Below are positions 50,094 through 62,600 of a DNA stretch of 64,000 bases, one piece after another. Within the stretch, counting starts at the first letter, position 1. Every line of letters begins with the position of its first letter. The notes below the pieces were generated by a model. That model was not told the origin of the DNA. It made no database searches and worked only from the letters and a program-made list of their open reading frames with translations. This DNA comes from Clostridia bacterium UC5.1-1C12 (GTDB lineage: Bacteria > Bacillota_I > Bacilli_A > Erysipelotrichales > Erysipelotrichaceae), in the NCBI GenBank assembly GCA_001305055.1, contig BBZX01000010.1:66119-130118 (forward strand). Reading direction: 5' to 3'. The position numbers were made by a program, and so were the translations under genes.

Positions 50094-50537
50094 ATGAAAT
50101 CAATCTATATCGAAACCTTTGGACGTTTCGCTGTTTTTATCGACGGTCAGCCTTTATTGTTTAAGAACCTTAAAGCAAAAGAATTATTAGCCTATTTAGT
50201 AGACAATGAGGGAGACTTTGTAAGCAATAAAGAAATAATGAGCACACTCTGGAAAGATCGCATCAATGATGTGAGTTTAAATCGTACTTTCAGATATACA
50301 TTGCGGTTGCTGCGCGAAGCCTTCAATGCAGAAGAAGTAACAGATTTGTTTGATGTCGGTTATGGTGTGGTAAAGATAAACCGAGATCGGTTTTGTTGTG
50401 ATTATTATGAATTTATTAAGGGAAATATTGAAGAGTATCCCTACAAGGATGATTATATGTATGGCTATGAATGGGCTGAATCAACACGAAAACGAATTGC
50501 AGAGAGACAGCAAAGACTGAGACAATTCAATAAATAA
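50094..50537 (+). CDS. SARP-like winged-helix transcriptional regulator
   Basis: 147 residues. IYIETFGRFAVFIDGQPL followed by KAKELLAYLVDNEGDFVSNKEIMSTLW and LRLLREAF is the OmpR/SARP winged helix of the BTAD-containing regulators; the region after ~105 (FCCDYYEF, then YMYGYEWAESTRKRI) matches only the start of a bacterial activator domain. It is far shorter than Streptomyces SARPs and has no receiver or NTPase domain. AAGGGGTGC precedes ATG 50094. It lies between the palindromes and the giant surface protein gene, which it may regulate; that is inference from position. Confidence 0.8.
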   Translation: MKSIYIETFGRFAVFIDGQPLLFKNLKAKELLAYLVDNEGDFVSNKEIMSTLWKDRINDVSLNRTFRYTLRLLREAFNAEEVTDLFDVGYGVVKINRDRFCCDYYEFIKGNIEEYPYKDDYMYGYEWAESTRKRIAERQQRLRQFNK

Positions 50538-50540
50538 AAT

Positions 50541-50572
50541 GAACTGGACTTTGAGAAGTTCAGGTTTTTTGT
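50541..50572 (+). terminator. Intrinsic terminator after the SARP-like gene
   Basis: Imperfect stem around AACTGGACTT and AAGTTCAGGTT with a TTTTTT tail. It separates this gene from the giant protein gene, which begins ~90 bp later. Confidence 0.6.
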
Positions 50573-50658
50573 GAGTGAAGGATGATTATAAATGATGAAG
50601 CAAAAAAGCGACTAAATCAGAATAGGGTGCAGCGGGGAAAAGAAAGGAGCAATGATTT

Positions 50659-53600
50659 ATGTTAAAGGGTTTGATGAAAGCGTTTAAATTTGCGATAGCC
50701 GGATGCATGGCGATCGGCCTATCCGCATATTTTCCGGAGCAGCAGATCAAAGAGATCAAGGCTACTGAAGCAAAAATAGAAATAGAAGAGAAATGGAGCG
50801 GAACAGTAAGTCCAACAACACCTAAAAATGATGGGAATACCTATCATATCTACACTGGTGAAGAACTTGCATGGATGGCAGAGCAAACACAGAATGGGTT
50901 TAGTTTTGAGGGTAAAACGATTGTTCTCGAAAATGATATTGACCTTGATTTCATTCCTTGGAATCCAATTGGTGTTAATAGATATCAGCCTTTCATGGGT
51001 ATTTTTGATGGCAATGGAAAGGAAATATCGAATCTAATGCTATATTCTTACCCTTATGATAGTTATGTTGGCTTATTCGGCGTTACCAAAAATGGAACAT
51101 TGAAAGATTTCTCTATTAAGAATGTAAAATTTCAAAACTCTAATAGTTCCTATAAAAATTTGGGGATTGTGAGCGCAGATACATTACAGTCTAAAATTAT
51201 TAATGTTACGGTTGACAACGCAGTCATCACTAGTACGTCTACAAATATCGCACCTGTCGGTGGAATAACCTGTGTCTTGTCAAACAGTTCTTGGATTATT
51301 AACTGTACGATTAAAAATTCAACTCTGCAGGGAAGAAATCCCGGCGGGATCGTTTCAGATTGGGAACCGTTAAATGATGAAGCGATTTTTGGAAAGTTCG
51401 GACCTAGCGGCATTATTAACTGTGCTTCAATTAATAATCAGATACAGTTAACCTATCCCAAAAAGATGAGTCGTTCGGCGGCGGCATTGTGGCCAATATA
51501 AACACAGCAATTACTGACACAAATAAGATCGGCGGTATGTATTTTTTAAATAATTATGCGACAGGAACTGTAAGTGTCGAAAAATCGACAAATTCAAATA
51601 GTGCAGCAATCGGTGGTTTAATCGGCGCTATCAAGGATAATTATTCCAATCCATTTTATTTAGCTAATTGTTATACGAGTTCAGTGATTACAAACAATTC
51701 TGATTCTTCTTCAAAAATGGGATCAATTATTGGCTATAATGCTAACTTACAGCTGCAAGTTGATAATGTGTACTATTCTGATATCAATAGTGATTTAAAT
51801 CCTATTGGTGAAGATTTAGCTGATTTTTCCAAAAGAATGAATTACAAATCAGACGCAGATATGAAGAAAGAAGCTTTTGCTAATCTCATGAATGCAGGCA
51901 TTGCTGCTTTGGATAGCAGTATTCTCCCATTAGCAGACGATGGCAAGCGCTATACATATAACAGCTGGTACGGAGCTGAGGGTGTTTCCCCGTCATTTAT
52001 AGTGCCTGCGGTTACTGAAATTGAGATTTATCCGACTTTAATTGACAATAATCAGCAGATAGTCTATATCAATCAGGGCAGCAGTGCTCAGCTACACGCT
52101 GTTCTAAAACCTTATCGTTCAGATCGTGCGGCTTCTGCTTCATGGCGGGTTTCACCGGATACCAGCGGCGTGATTGTCGATGCTGATGGATTAGTTTCTG
52201 CTGGCAGCGCTTCTGCGGGAACTGAGGTTGATCTGATTGCCTCGTATGGCGAAATTACAAAAAGTATTAAAGTACGAATCCTTGAAAAGGATGCCATCAC
52301 CTCATTGAGAATTAATTCGGCTGATAATTTAATGGTCGGTTCTACAAAACGGTTAAGTGTTACAACAACACCGGTTAATGCTGACCAATCATCCGTTAAA
52401 TGGTACATCGATCTGAATCCTAACGGCTTAGAAAATCTTGTTTCCGAAAGTGAAACTGCTTCAATCGATTCAGATACGGGAACTATTAAAGGCTTAAAAG
52501 CCGGGCAGGTAACAGTTGTTGCTAAGATTGAAGGAACTTCGATCAGAGACAGCTATACAATGACGATTCAGGACACATCCTGGGATGGTGCATCAAGCCG
52601 TCAGCCGGAATTTTATGATAATGCTTATCACATTACCATGGCTAGTGAATTAAAGTGGCTTGCAGAAAGTACTCTTTATAATGGTAATAATTTTGCTGGA
52701 AAAATAATTTTGTTAGAGACTGATCTTTCAATGGGTGGTGATCTAGGATATAGCTGGGAGCCGATAGGGGATGAAGATACACCTTTTTCAGGTACTTTTA
52801 ACGGACAAGGTTATATGATTAGTGATCTCAGTACAGATGACAGAAATGGACCAAACGGCTTATTTGGCAAGTTGGTGAATGCTGAAATCAGTAATTTAGT
52901 TCTTAATAAATTCAAAACAATTGATGGTGTAACGGAACGTTCTGGTGCATTAGCGGGTTGTGCGGAAAACACCGTTATTTCAAATATTACTGTACTTGAT
53001 GCAAGTATTCATGCCCGTGGGACATCCGGTGGTTTGCTGGGAGAAGCATTTGAAAATGTTAAGATTGATCGGGTATCTGTATTGAATGCTTTCATAGAGG
53101 GAAAAACTGCTGGCGGATTATTAGGCAGAGGCAACGCATACAATACCAGCATTACAAACAGCTCCGTAACAGGCTCAATTAAAGACTACAGTTCGAATAC
53201 AAATGTTTCGGTATCAATTGGCGGTTTAGTCGGTACAATTATTGGAATATCCAGACACGGTCTGGAATCAAGTGCTTCAACAGCCTTTACGATCCAAAAT
53301 TCCTATGCGCATACAACACTTCATCTACTTATAACAGCAGTTCAATATTACCGAGCTATACAGGTGGTTTGATAGGATCAGTTAACTCATATATCATAAT
53401 GGAAAACAATTATTCAAGTACATCAATCACAAATCATTTGAACATTAACGCACCAGGCGGTATTATCGGCAATGCTGAGTCGAATGCTTCTTATTATATT
53501 TCAATTATAAATAATAGCTGGAATGAAGATGCGTCATTTAATAATACAAATGGTGAAATTGAGACAGTAAATAAAAAGGGTGTTGGTACACAAAAATCAA

Positions 53601-56600
53601 TTGTTATCGGACAGACAACCTTAGAGGATATGATGCTGCGTCACTCAGAAGCATATATGACCTTAGATTCATCAAAAGACGATTCACTGGTAAATGATTT
53701 GAATGCTAATCTCCCTGAATCTGAAATTACGATGCGGTCTTGGACAAATACAGCTGGCTCTTATCCTGTACACACTGATGAAGAGTCATATACTGTAGTA
53801 CTCAAAGACGATTATGTTCAGATGAGAAGAAATGAAGAATATCAGCTTGAACCGATACTTGTACCATTTATTTCAGGCAAAGAATTAAGCTATGAATATT
53901 ATGTTCAATCAGGCAGTCCGACAATTACAGTGAACAGCAATGGCTTAATAAGTGTAAGTAAAGAAGCTATTACGCATCAAACAGCAATAATTGAAATGAT
54001 AGCTAAGGAGAAGAACAAAGAAATAGCAAGAGATACAGTGTATGTGACCGTCTTAGCAGATGAGGCTGAAATAACAAGTATGAGTATTCATGATCCAGGT
54101 ATAATCAAAACCGGCGATCAGGTTCAGTTCAGCGCAGAAATTGAGCCAGATACAGTAGATAGCAGTCAGCTTTACTGGCGGCTTAAAAAAGTGAGTGATA
54201 TTGCTGAAATCAGCCATGACGGACTCTTTATTGCAAAACGAGCCGGCACGGTAACGGTGCAGGCTATTTTAAATGGTGTAATCGCAGAGCGAGTCATTAC
54301 AGTCAAAGCAGGCACTAAATGGGATGGCATCACCATCGAAGAACCAGACAGCAGTGGCAACTATTTCTACATAACAAAGCCAAGTGAGCTGGCATGGATC
54401 GCTCAGCAAACGAATGCCGATCGGTATAACGGTTTGAAGGCAAAACTATACTGCTTCAAAATGATATTGATTTGAATAATCAGAACTGGGCACCGATTGG
54501 TACGGGATTACTTATCGACGATACAAGAATCATTTTTAAAGGGAATTTTGATGGTAAGGGTCATACGATTAAGAATTTGTCTATTACTGAAGATACAGGG
54601 GCTGTTCAAATCGGACTATTTGGCATAATAGAAAATTCAATGATTCAAAATCTAATGATAGACACTGTTTATATTAATTGTGATACTATGGACGGTCTAA
54701 ATGGTTTCGGAGCTGGTTCCTTATTTGGCTGGGCTAACAATAGTCATATAGCAAACATTAAGGTAACAAATGCTTTCCTTGATTTAGGAACAGCACCGGC
54801 AGAAACACCGATGCCAGGAGGAATCGGCGGTGATGTGAATAACGTTGAAATCATTAACTGCTCAGTAGTAGATTCAGTAATTGCAGGTAAAGAAAACAGT
54901 CTCGGCGGTATTATCGGTGAAGTAAGATCATCTTCTTTATATTTCAGTATGCAGAATTGCCATACCAAAAATGTTGTCATTCGTGATGGCCGCTTTACTG
55001 GCGGTCTAGTAGGATATATTGGTCAAACGACTGAAAGTACCCAACAAATTAATATTCAGAATTCATATGCAGATGTCACCTTTGAATTTACAGATAAATT
55101 CAGTATGATTCCCACTGTTGGTGCTATAGCTGGAACGATTGCAGTAGGTAAGGAAGTTCATTTTGATAATTTGTATGGTGTATCTAAATATATCAATTCA
55201 TCCAATCGATCACTGATTGCAGGAGATATATTGGGCAAGAATAATATAAGTAATACAACTATGAACAATATTTATTATAATACAGAAACTTCTGGATTAA
55301 ATAAAGCAATAGGAAGCGGAAATACGCCGGCCAGTACCAATGTATCAGGATTGAAAACCTCGGTTATGAAGGATGCGTCAGGCAGCTCCGGCAGTTTGAC
55401 TGTTAAATTAAATAATTGGATAAAGAGTACAGCGGGTTCGTATAGTACATGGAGTGTGATGAATAATGATTATCCATCATTTGGCATTCCAGAGATTAAG
55501 AGCATAAAGGTATTACCTGAAATACGAGAAGTTTACCCAGGTGAGACACTTCGGCTTGAAAAAGAAATTCTGCCATTTGGAGCGAAGGACGTAGAGGTTA
55601 AATTTAAAAGTAATAACTCTAAAGTTACGGTCGATAATAATGGCTTAGTTAAGGTAAGCAGTGATTTTACTGCCACCTATGTAGCTGTTATAACCATGAC
55701 ACCTGTCGACAGCAAATATCCTTCTTCGACTTCAACCTTGATTGTTATGCCGCCTGCAGCTAAGATAGAATCGCTGTTCATCAACAAGCCAGATAAGGTG
55801 GAAATCGACCATATCTATACAATGAGTGCTGAATATTTACCTGAAGATGCCGATGTTTCACAGATTCGCTGGTCACTTGAAAAGGGTGAAACAGAAGCGG
55901 TCATTTCAGAAAAAGGTATTTTGGATACCGGGTCAACCGCTGGTACAGTCACAATCCGTGCTGAATCTAAGCAGGACAGTACCATATATGATGAAATCAG
56001 CTTGAATATTGAAGCTGAAAAAGATTTTGGTACTGTTTGGGATGGTACAACGGAAGTTGTCAATGCGGCAGATAATGTTATTCATATTCAAAATCCAAAA
56101 CAGCTGGCCTATATTGCTCAGCAAACGAAAGCTGGCAAAACCTATGAAGGAGTGACTATATTCCTGGATGCGGATTTGGATCTGGGAAATGTTAATTGGA
56201 TGCCAATCGGTAATATTACTTATCCTTTCAAAGGCAATTTTGAAGGGAATAATCACACAGTCAAGAATCTATCAATTAAGACAAATACAGGTGTTGATGA
56301 TTTTGGATTATTTGGGTATTGTCAAAATTCTGTAATTCAAAATCTAACTGTAAATTCAGTCTATATAAAAGTCAATAAGTATACCGCTTCTTCCAGAATA
56401 GACGGTTATGGCAGTATTGTAGGTTTTGCTGATGGTATTCATTTAGAGAACATTCATGTCAGTGATATTTATATTGACTCCAGTTTAGCAGGAATGGTAT
56501 CACTTACCGGCGGTTTAGTGGGTACTATTCGAGGGGCTGAACATAAAATAGCTAAAATCATGAATTGCTCTGTAAATAATTATTATACTATCAGTTATCC

Positions 56601-59600
56601 AAATAGCACCGGCGGCTTAGTGGGCGAGGTAGAATTAAGCAATATACCTTTTGAAATGAAAAATAGCTATTCTAAAAAATGTTACGATCGTAGATGGGAC
56701 TTATGCTGCAGGCTTAATTGGCTGGTTAGGGATTACCGATTCTTATTCTTTGGTAGAAAATTGCTATACTTCAAACTTAAAGGTTATTAATAATGGCAAT
56801 ACGTCTGGATTGTTATATGCTGTTCTATTAAGGAATGGTGATAAAATTACAAACAATTGTTATGGAGACGGATCTTATGAGAATAAGACAAATTCAGCTG
56901 TCGATTTATATGGCTTATTTGCAAGCGCCAGAGGAGCAACAGATTCTTGTTCTATTATATTTAATAATTGCTATTATCCTTCTGAATTTGCTGAATATGG
57001 CTCTGTAGAGTCAGTCATTGACTATTCGCTCATAAATACGGAAGGCTTGTCAGACAATGAATTCAGAAATAATGTCACACAGACTCCGAACCTCGTTAAT
57101 AAACTGAATGATTGGGTGAAGGCACAGTCAAACAGCGATGACTACCTGACGTGGCGTGTGAATGAAAGCACACCGGATTTAGGTCCTAAATCATCGATTG
57201 TTTTAGATCAAAATGCATTGATATTGAAATCAAATGAAACAGCCGTGCTGAAAGCTGCGGTGGTTGGTCAGAATATAAATTCCATTGTTGCCTGGTCCAG
57301 CAGTCAGCCAAGCGTAGCGTCTATCGATGCCAACGGTAAAATTACGGCAAAAATTCCTGGCCGTGCAGTTATTACCGCAACTTCTCAGGATGGTCAAACG
57401 GCTCAGGCAAGCATAGAAGTAAAAGCATTGACAACCAGCGTTATTTTATCAATTGTTGATTCAAATCAAACAACTCAGCTTAAAGTGGGCGACAGTCTTG
57501 ATTTACAAGCGGCCTTGCAGCCAATTGAAGAGGCACTTACTTGGAGCAGCAGCGACCCTGGAATATTAAGCGTAGAAATGAATGAGGAAAATGACCAGCT
57601 TGCGCATATTACTGCAATTAAAGCAGGCACAGCAACCATTAGTGCTGAAGCGGCCGGCGGTGCGAAAGGCTCAATGCAGTTTACAATCGGCAATCCGGTG
57701 ACATCGGTATCAATTGAAGGCAATGTAACGATGGATCTTTCTCATCCGTCTCAAAAGCTGAAAGCAATTGTTAATGATGATGCGACAGATCCTCGGATCA
57801 GCTGGACAGTGAAGAAAAAAACAGATGAAATTTATACTGAAACGGAAGATGCAGAAATTACACAAGCAGGACAGTTAACAGTTAAAGCCTTAGGCAGCTA
57901 TCGGGTAACAGCGGCCGCTGTGGATGGCACCGATAAAAAAGCTGAACTAAACATCGAGGTTGTACCGGCAGTTGTTGATACAGTTAAAATTATTCTGCCG
58001 GAAGGACAAAGCTATTTAAGCGGACAAATTGGTTCAATCATCGATTTAAACGCTGAAGTTACACCGAGCCTCGTCTTGCCGGAAGATGCCCAGCTTCATT
58101 ATGAAAGCAGTGATCCTGACCGTTTTGAGATTATTGAAGCTGACGGACAGATAAAAGTAAAAATCAGCGAACAGGCGAAAATCGGTGATTTGGCACAGAT
58201 CACATTAACATCAGGTATCGGTAAAGACAATACCGTCACTGATACGGTTACGGTGATGGTTGCATGGACTAAAGTAACAGGACTTACAATCATTAATGCC
58301 GATACTCTTGAAGCATATTCAGAAGGAAGTCCAACCGCTTTAGGAAAAGGCAGCATAGTTAAGCTTAAAGCCAAACCAACACCTGAATCAGCTACCAACC
58401 CATCAGTTACATGGCAGGTTGAAAATGTTGATGAATCAATACAGACACCATTGGCAGAAATTGATGAAAACGGTTATTTGACATTAAAAACACCGGGAGA
58501 AATTCGTGTTAGCGCTGCAAGTCTTGAGGATGGTACGATCGTTGCCAATGCACGGATCAGTATTATCGAGATATATCCAAGTTCCATCTCAATTCTTGAA
58601 GGCAGCAAGGAAATTGGCGTTGATCAGAATATCGATTATTTACAGCTGACAGTAAATTTTGAACCGCAAGAAACGACAAATAAAAACTTAATATTCTTCT
58701 CGAGCAATCCGTCGGTAGCAACCGTTGACTCAACAGGTAGAATTACCTTCGTAAAGGAAAACGGTAAAAATGTTTTAGGAGATACTGAAATAACAATCAC
58801 ACCTGAAGTAGACAGCAGTTTAAGTGAAGAGGAACAAGCTAAACCAATCAAAATTACAATTAAAGTCAGCGATCAGGTCGTTTATGTAGAGTCCATCGAG
58901 GAAATCATGACAAGTTCCGGCATAGAACTTAGTAATGCAATAATTCGGGTTGGAGATGAAATCAGTTTGCTTGCTTCTTATTTGCCAAGTCATGCAAGTG
59001 CACGCAATTTCAAGTGGGAAGTCATAACACAAGAAGGTGAAGAAGCATCAGCTGTCATCACTGACAGCAAGCTGACTGCACTGAAAGCTGGATCGGCATT
59101 GATCCGCTGCAGTATCGAAGGGAAAAATAGTGAAGGAATTATTGAAACATTAAGCATTGAAAGAGCAATCACGATTCAGGAAGCAGTTGCTCGATCTATT
59201 AATTTCGATGTTCTATCGCTGACATTGATGCCAGGTGTCAGTCAGAATGTAACAGCCAGTGTCAATCCTCTTGGCAAAGTTTCACAGAAAATAAAGTGGT
59301 CGAGTCCGGATAGTCAGGTCGTTTTTACTGATCTTCATGGCAGCGCACTGACCGGATCGATTGAAGGACCGGTTAAGGTCAAGGTAAATGAAGGCGCTGT
59401 TGCCGGCCAGACAGTGACGATAACTGCAGAGAGTGAAGCACTTGATGCCGATGGCAAACCGCTTTGTAAAGAGCTGCAAGTTTTTATCGGTAGTGTACAA
59501 GCAACCGCCGTAACGCCGAACCGTACAGCAATTTCAATGGTAGCGGAGAGTGATGGACAGAAATTAAGCGCCATCGTTTATGGTGCAAATGGTTTAAAGG

Positions 59601-62600
59601 CTACCAATCAAAATGTTACATGGAAGAGCGATCATCCTGAAATTGCCAGTATTGATGCGAAGGGTATGGTAATGCCGCATCGTGCAGGTACAGCAAAGAT
59701 TACGGTGACAAGTGAAGATGGCGGATACAGTGCAGATTGCATTATTACCGTTTCAGCCGCTGGTTTGAAAGAACTGACAATCAGCGAAACTTCACTGACG
59801 ATGATTAAAGGCAATGAAAAGGAATGCACCGCCATTGTTAATGAAGGCAGCGGGGTTACGGAATTCTTGTGGGAAAGCAATAATCCGTCGGTAGCTGAAG
59901 TAAAAGGTAATGGCAATAAAGCCATAATCACCGCCAAGATGCCGGGTACAGCAAGCATTTCAGTAACTGCAAAAGGGAAGCAAGCCTTTGTTGTTGTTCG
60001 GGTAGTGAATGATGAAGTTTTGATTCAGAGTATCGAATTAAGCGGTCCAAACAGTGGTGAAGTAGGTCAGACGATCCTAGTAACAGCTGCGATTAAGGGC
60101 ATCAATGACCAAGAAGCAACGAATAAGACATTGAAATGGTCAGTATCCGACACAGATGCTGTGACAGTGCTCGATGAAACATCCAGCATTGGCCGCTTTA
60201 AAATCAAATAAAGAAGCCGGCGACGTAACCATAACTGCTGAAGCCTGTGACGGAAGTAAGGCAAGTGCGCAGTTAACGTTAAAAACAACAGGAATAACCG
60301 CTAGCGGGCTGACACTGAACAGCAGTTTTGTCAAATTAGGTTCTAAGGATACACTGGGTATAGATATTATCGCGTCAATTACTCCTGACAGTGTTGCTGA
60401 CAAATCGATTACATGGACTGTAGATAAACAAAATATCATTGAATTAACGGCAAATGGCAGCAGTGCACATATCCGTCCGGCATCTGGAGTAATTCCTAAT
60501 GAGAATAGTTATGCGATTATAACAGCTAAAACAGCAAACGGCAAGAGTGCGCAGTGTGTTGTGTTAATTACTGAAGTTAAACTTGAAGCAATCCAGCTTG
60601 GTAAGGCTGAAATGACAATTATTGAAGGCTTTGAAGATGAATTACCGGTGCAGATCAAACCGATAGAAACGACAAATACTGAACTAATTTGGGAAATTGA
60701 TGAAGGTAATAATGGTAATTTTGTGGAAATAAGCGCTGAAAGTGCCGTGTTAGTTAATGCGATGAACGGCATCTACAGGTACATGCACAAGCGCTGCCGG
60801 ATACTGTTTCCTCTAAGACAGTGATCCTTCGTTCAAGAGCAAAAGCCAATCCTGAAATTATCAGTAATCTATGCAAAATAGTTATAGAAGAAAATCCGCT
60901 GGCTTCAATCCAGATCTTCGGACCTTCAGAAATATTAATCAATCAAACTGCCAGCTATTCCTTGTTGGCCGATCCGTTCAATGCCGCATTAGGTGATATC
61001 GCTTGGGAGGTTATCGAGGAAAAAATCTGGATGGCACGGTTTATGTGCCGGATGATAAGGATGAAAATCCGGAATTAAAGAATCATATTATCCAAATTAT
61101 AAATGATGGTGAAATAAAAGGGATTAAAGAAGGTATTGCTGTCCTTCAGATGAAAGCTGGCAATGAGATCAGCGCCCAGATTACACTTACGGTTGCAGCA
61201 GCATCAACGCCGCCTTCTATTTCGGATAATGTTGATGAAATCCGCATCAAAGAACTGCCGGATAATACTGAGCTGCAATCATTAGAAGTTATCAGCGGTG
61301 AGAAGAAACGGCTGGGTGCTGTGTTCTATTATCAAAATGCTTTGATTGCTGATCCTAGTGCATCTCAGATTATTTGGAGCAGCAGCGATGAATTTGAAGA
61401 TTATCTATCTATTGATCCGCTGACCGGCGTTATCACTGCTAAAGCAGCCAGCCCGCAGCCAATCACTATTACCGCAACCAGCAGTTATACAAAACAGATT
61501 CCGTCGACAATCGAAGGGGAAGCAGACCTGACAGTTGGTGTTCAGGCATCAATTGAAGTAATGGTAAAAGAGCAAGCAGGTCTTGTGAAAAGTCTCTCTC
61601 TTGAGCCGTCTGCTACCTCATTGGCATTTAATAAGAAACAGATAATGAATGCATATGTGTCTTATACCGGCAATAAGGATGATTTAACTATTAAATGGGA
61701 AAGCAGTAATCCAACCATTGTAAAAGTGACGCCTGCCGATGATCCGCTGCAGGCAAGCATAGAAACCTTTGGCAAAGCTGGTACAGCTGTTATAATGCTC
61801 ACTGTTAATGGAATTACAGCCTTTGCGAATGTCACCGTCAGTGCTGAAGCTAAAACACCGGTAACCAATATCACGGTAAAGGATAGTCTTGGTAATGATT
61901 TGAATGGCATTATTGAAATGAAAGAAGGAACGGTTTTACAGCTGGAGGCCAAAGCTGACGAAGCTGCCAGCAATCCGAATCTTGTTTTTAGTTCTTCTGA
62001 AGATAGTATTGCAGCAGTTGATGAGAGTGGTTTGATAACTGCGCTTAAACCAGGAGTTGCAATGATTACGATCAGTCCGTCTGATACACAGAGTCGAGTA
62101 TCAAAGACACTCGTTATTCAAGTCAGCGAATTGCCAGAATACAAAATCAGTCTTAATAAAACTGAAATAACCATGGAAGGCGGCAGCAGTGCTGAACTTG
62201 TTGCATTGCTGAATCCAGCCTTAGGAGAAAATGCTTCGATTCAATATGAATGGTATATCAGTACCCCTGATGGTCAGCCGGTATTGGATTCACCGCTTTC
62301 AATTGAAGCCGATCCTTCTAATCATGAGAAGGCTGTTCTAACTGCGTCGGCGGTCAATGCTGAATCTACGCTGCAAGTAACCTTAAAAGTGACGGTCAGC
62401 GAAACAGGCAGTGATGATAAAATCCTCACTCAAAGTTGTACGGTTCATGTACTTGAAACAATTGCTGCGATTACCGATATAAAATGGACATCGGATAAGA
62501 TCATAAATGATACTTTAACTATGTATCTGGATGAGAGCGGCAGTGAAGAATCAATTGGCATTGAAATAAGTGCCGATGGCGAGGGCAGCGCTTATGTGAA

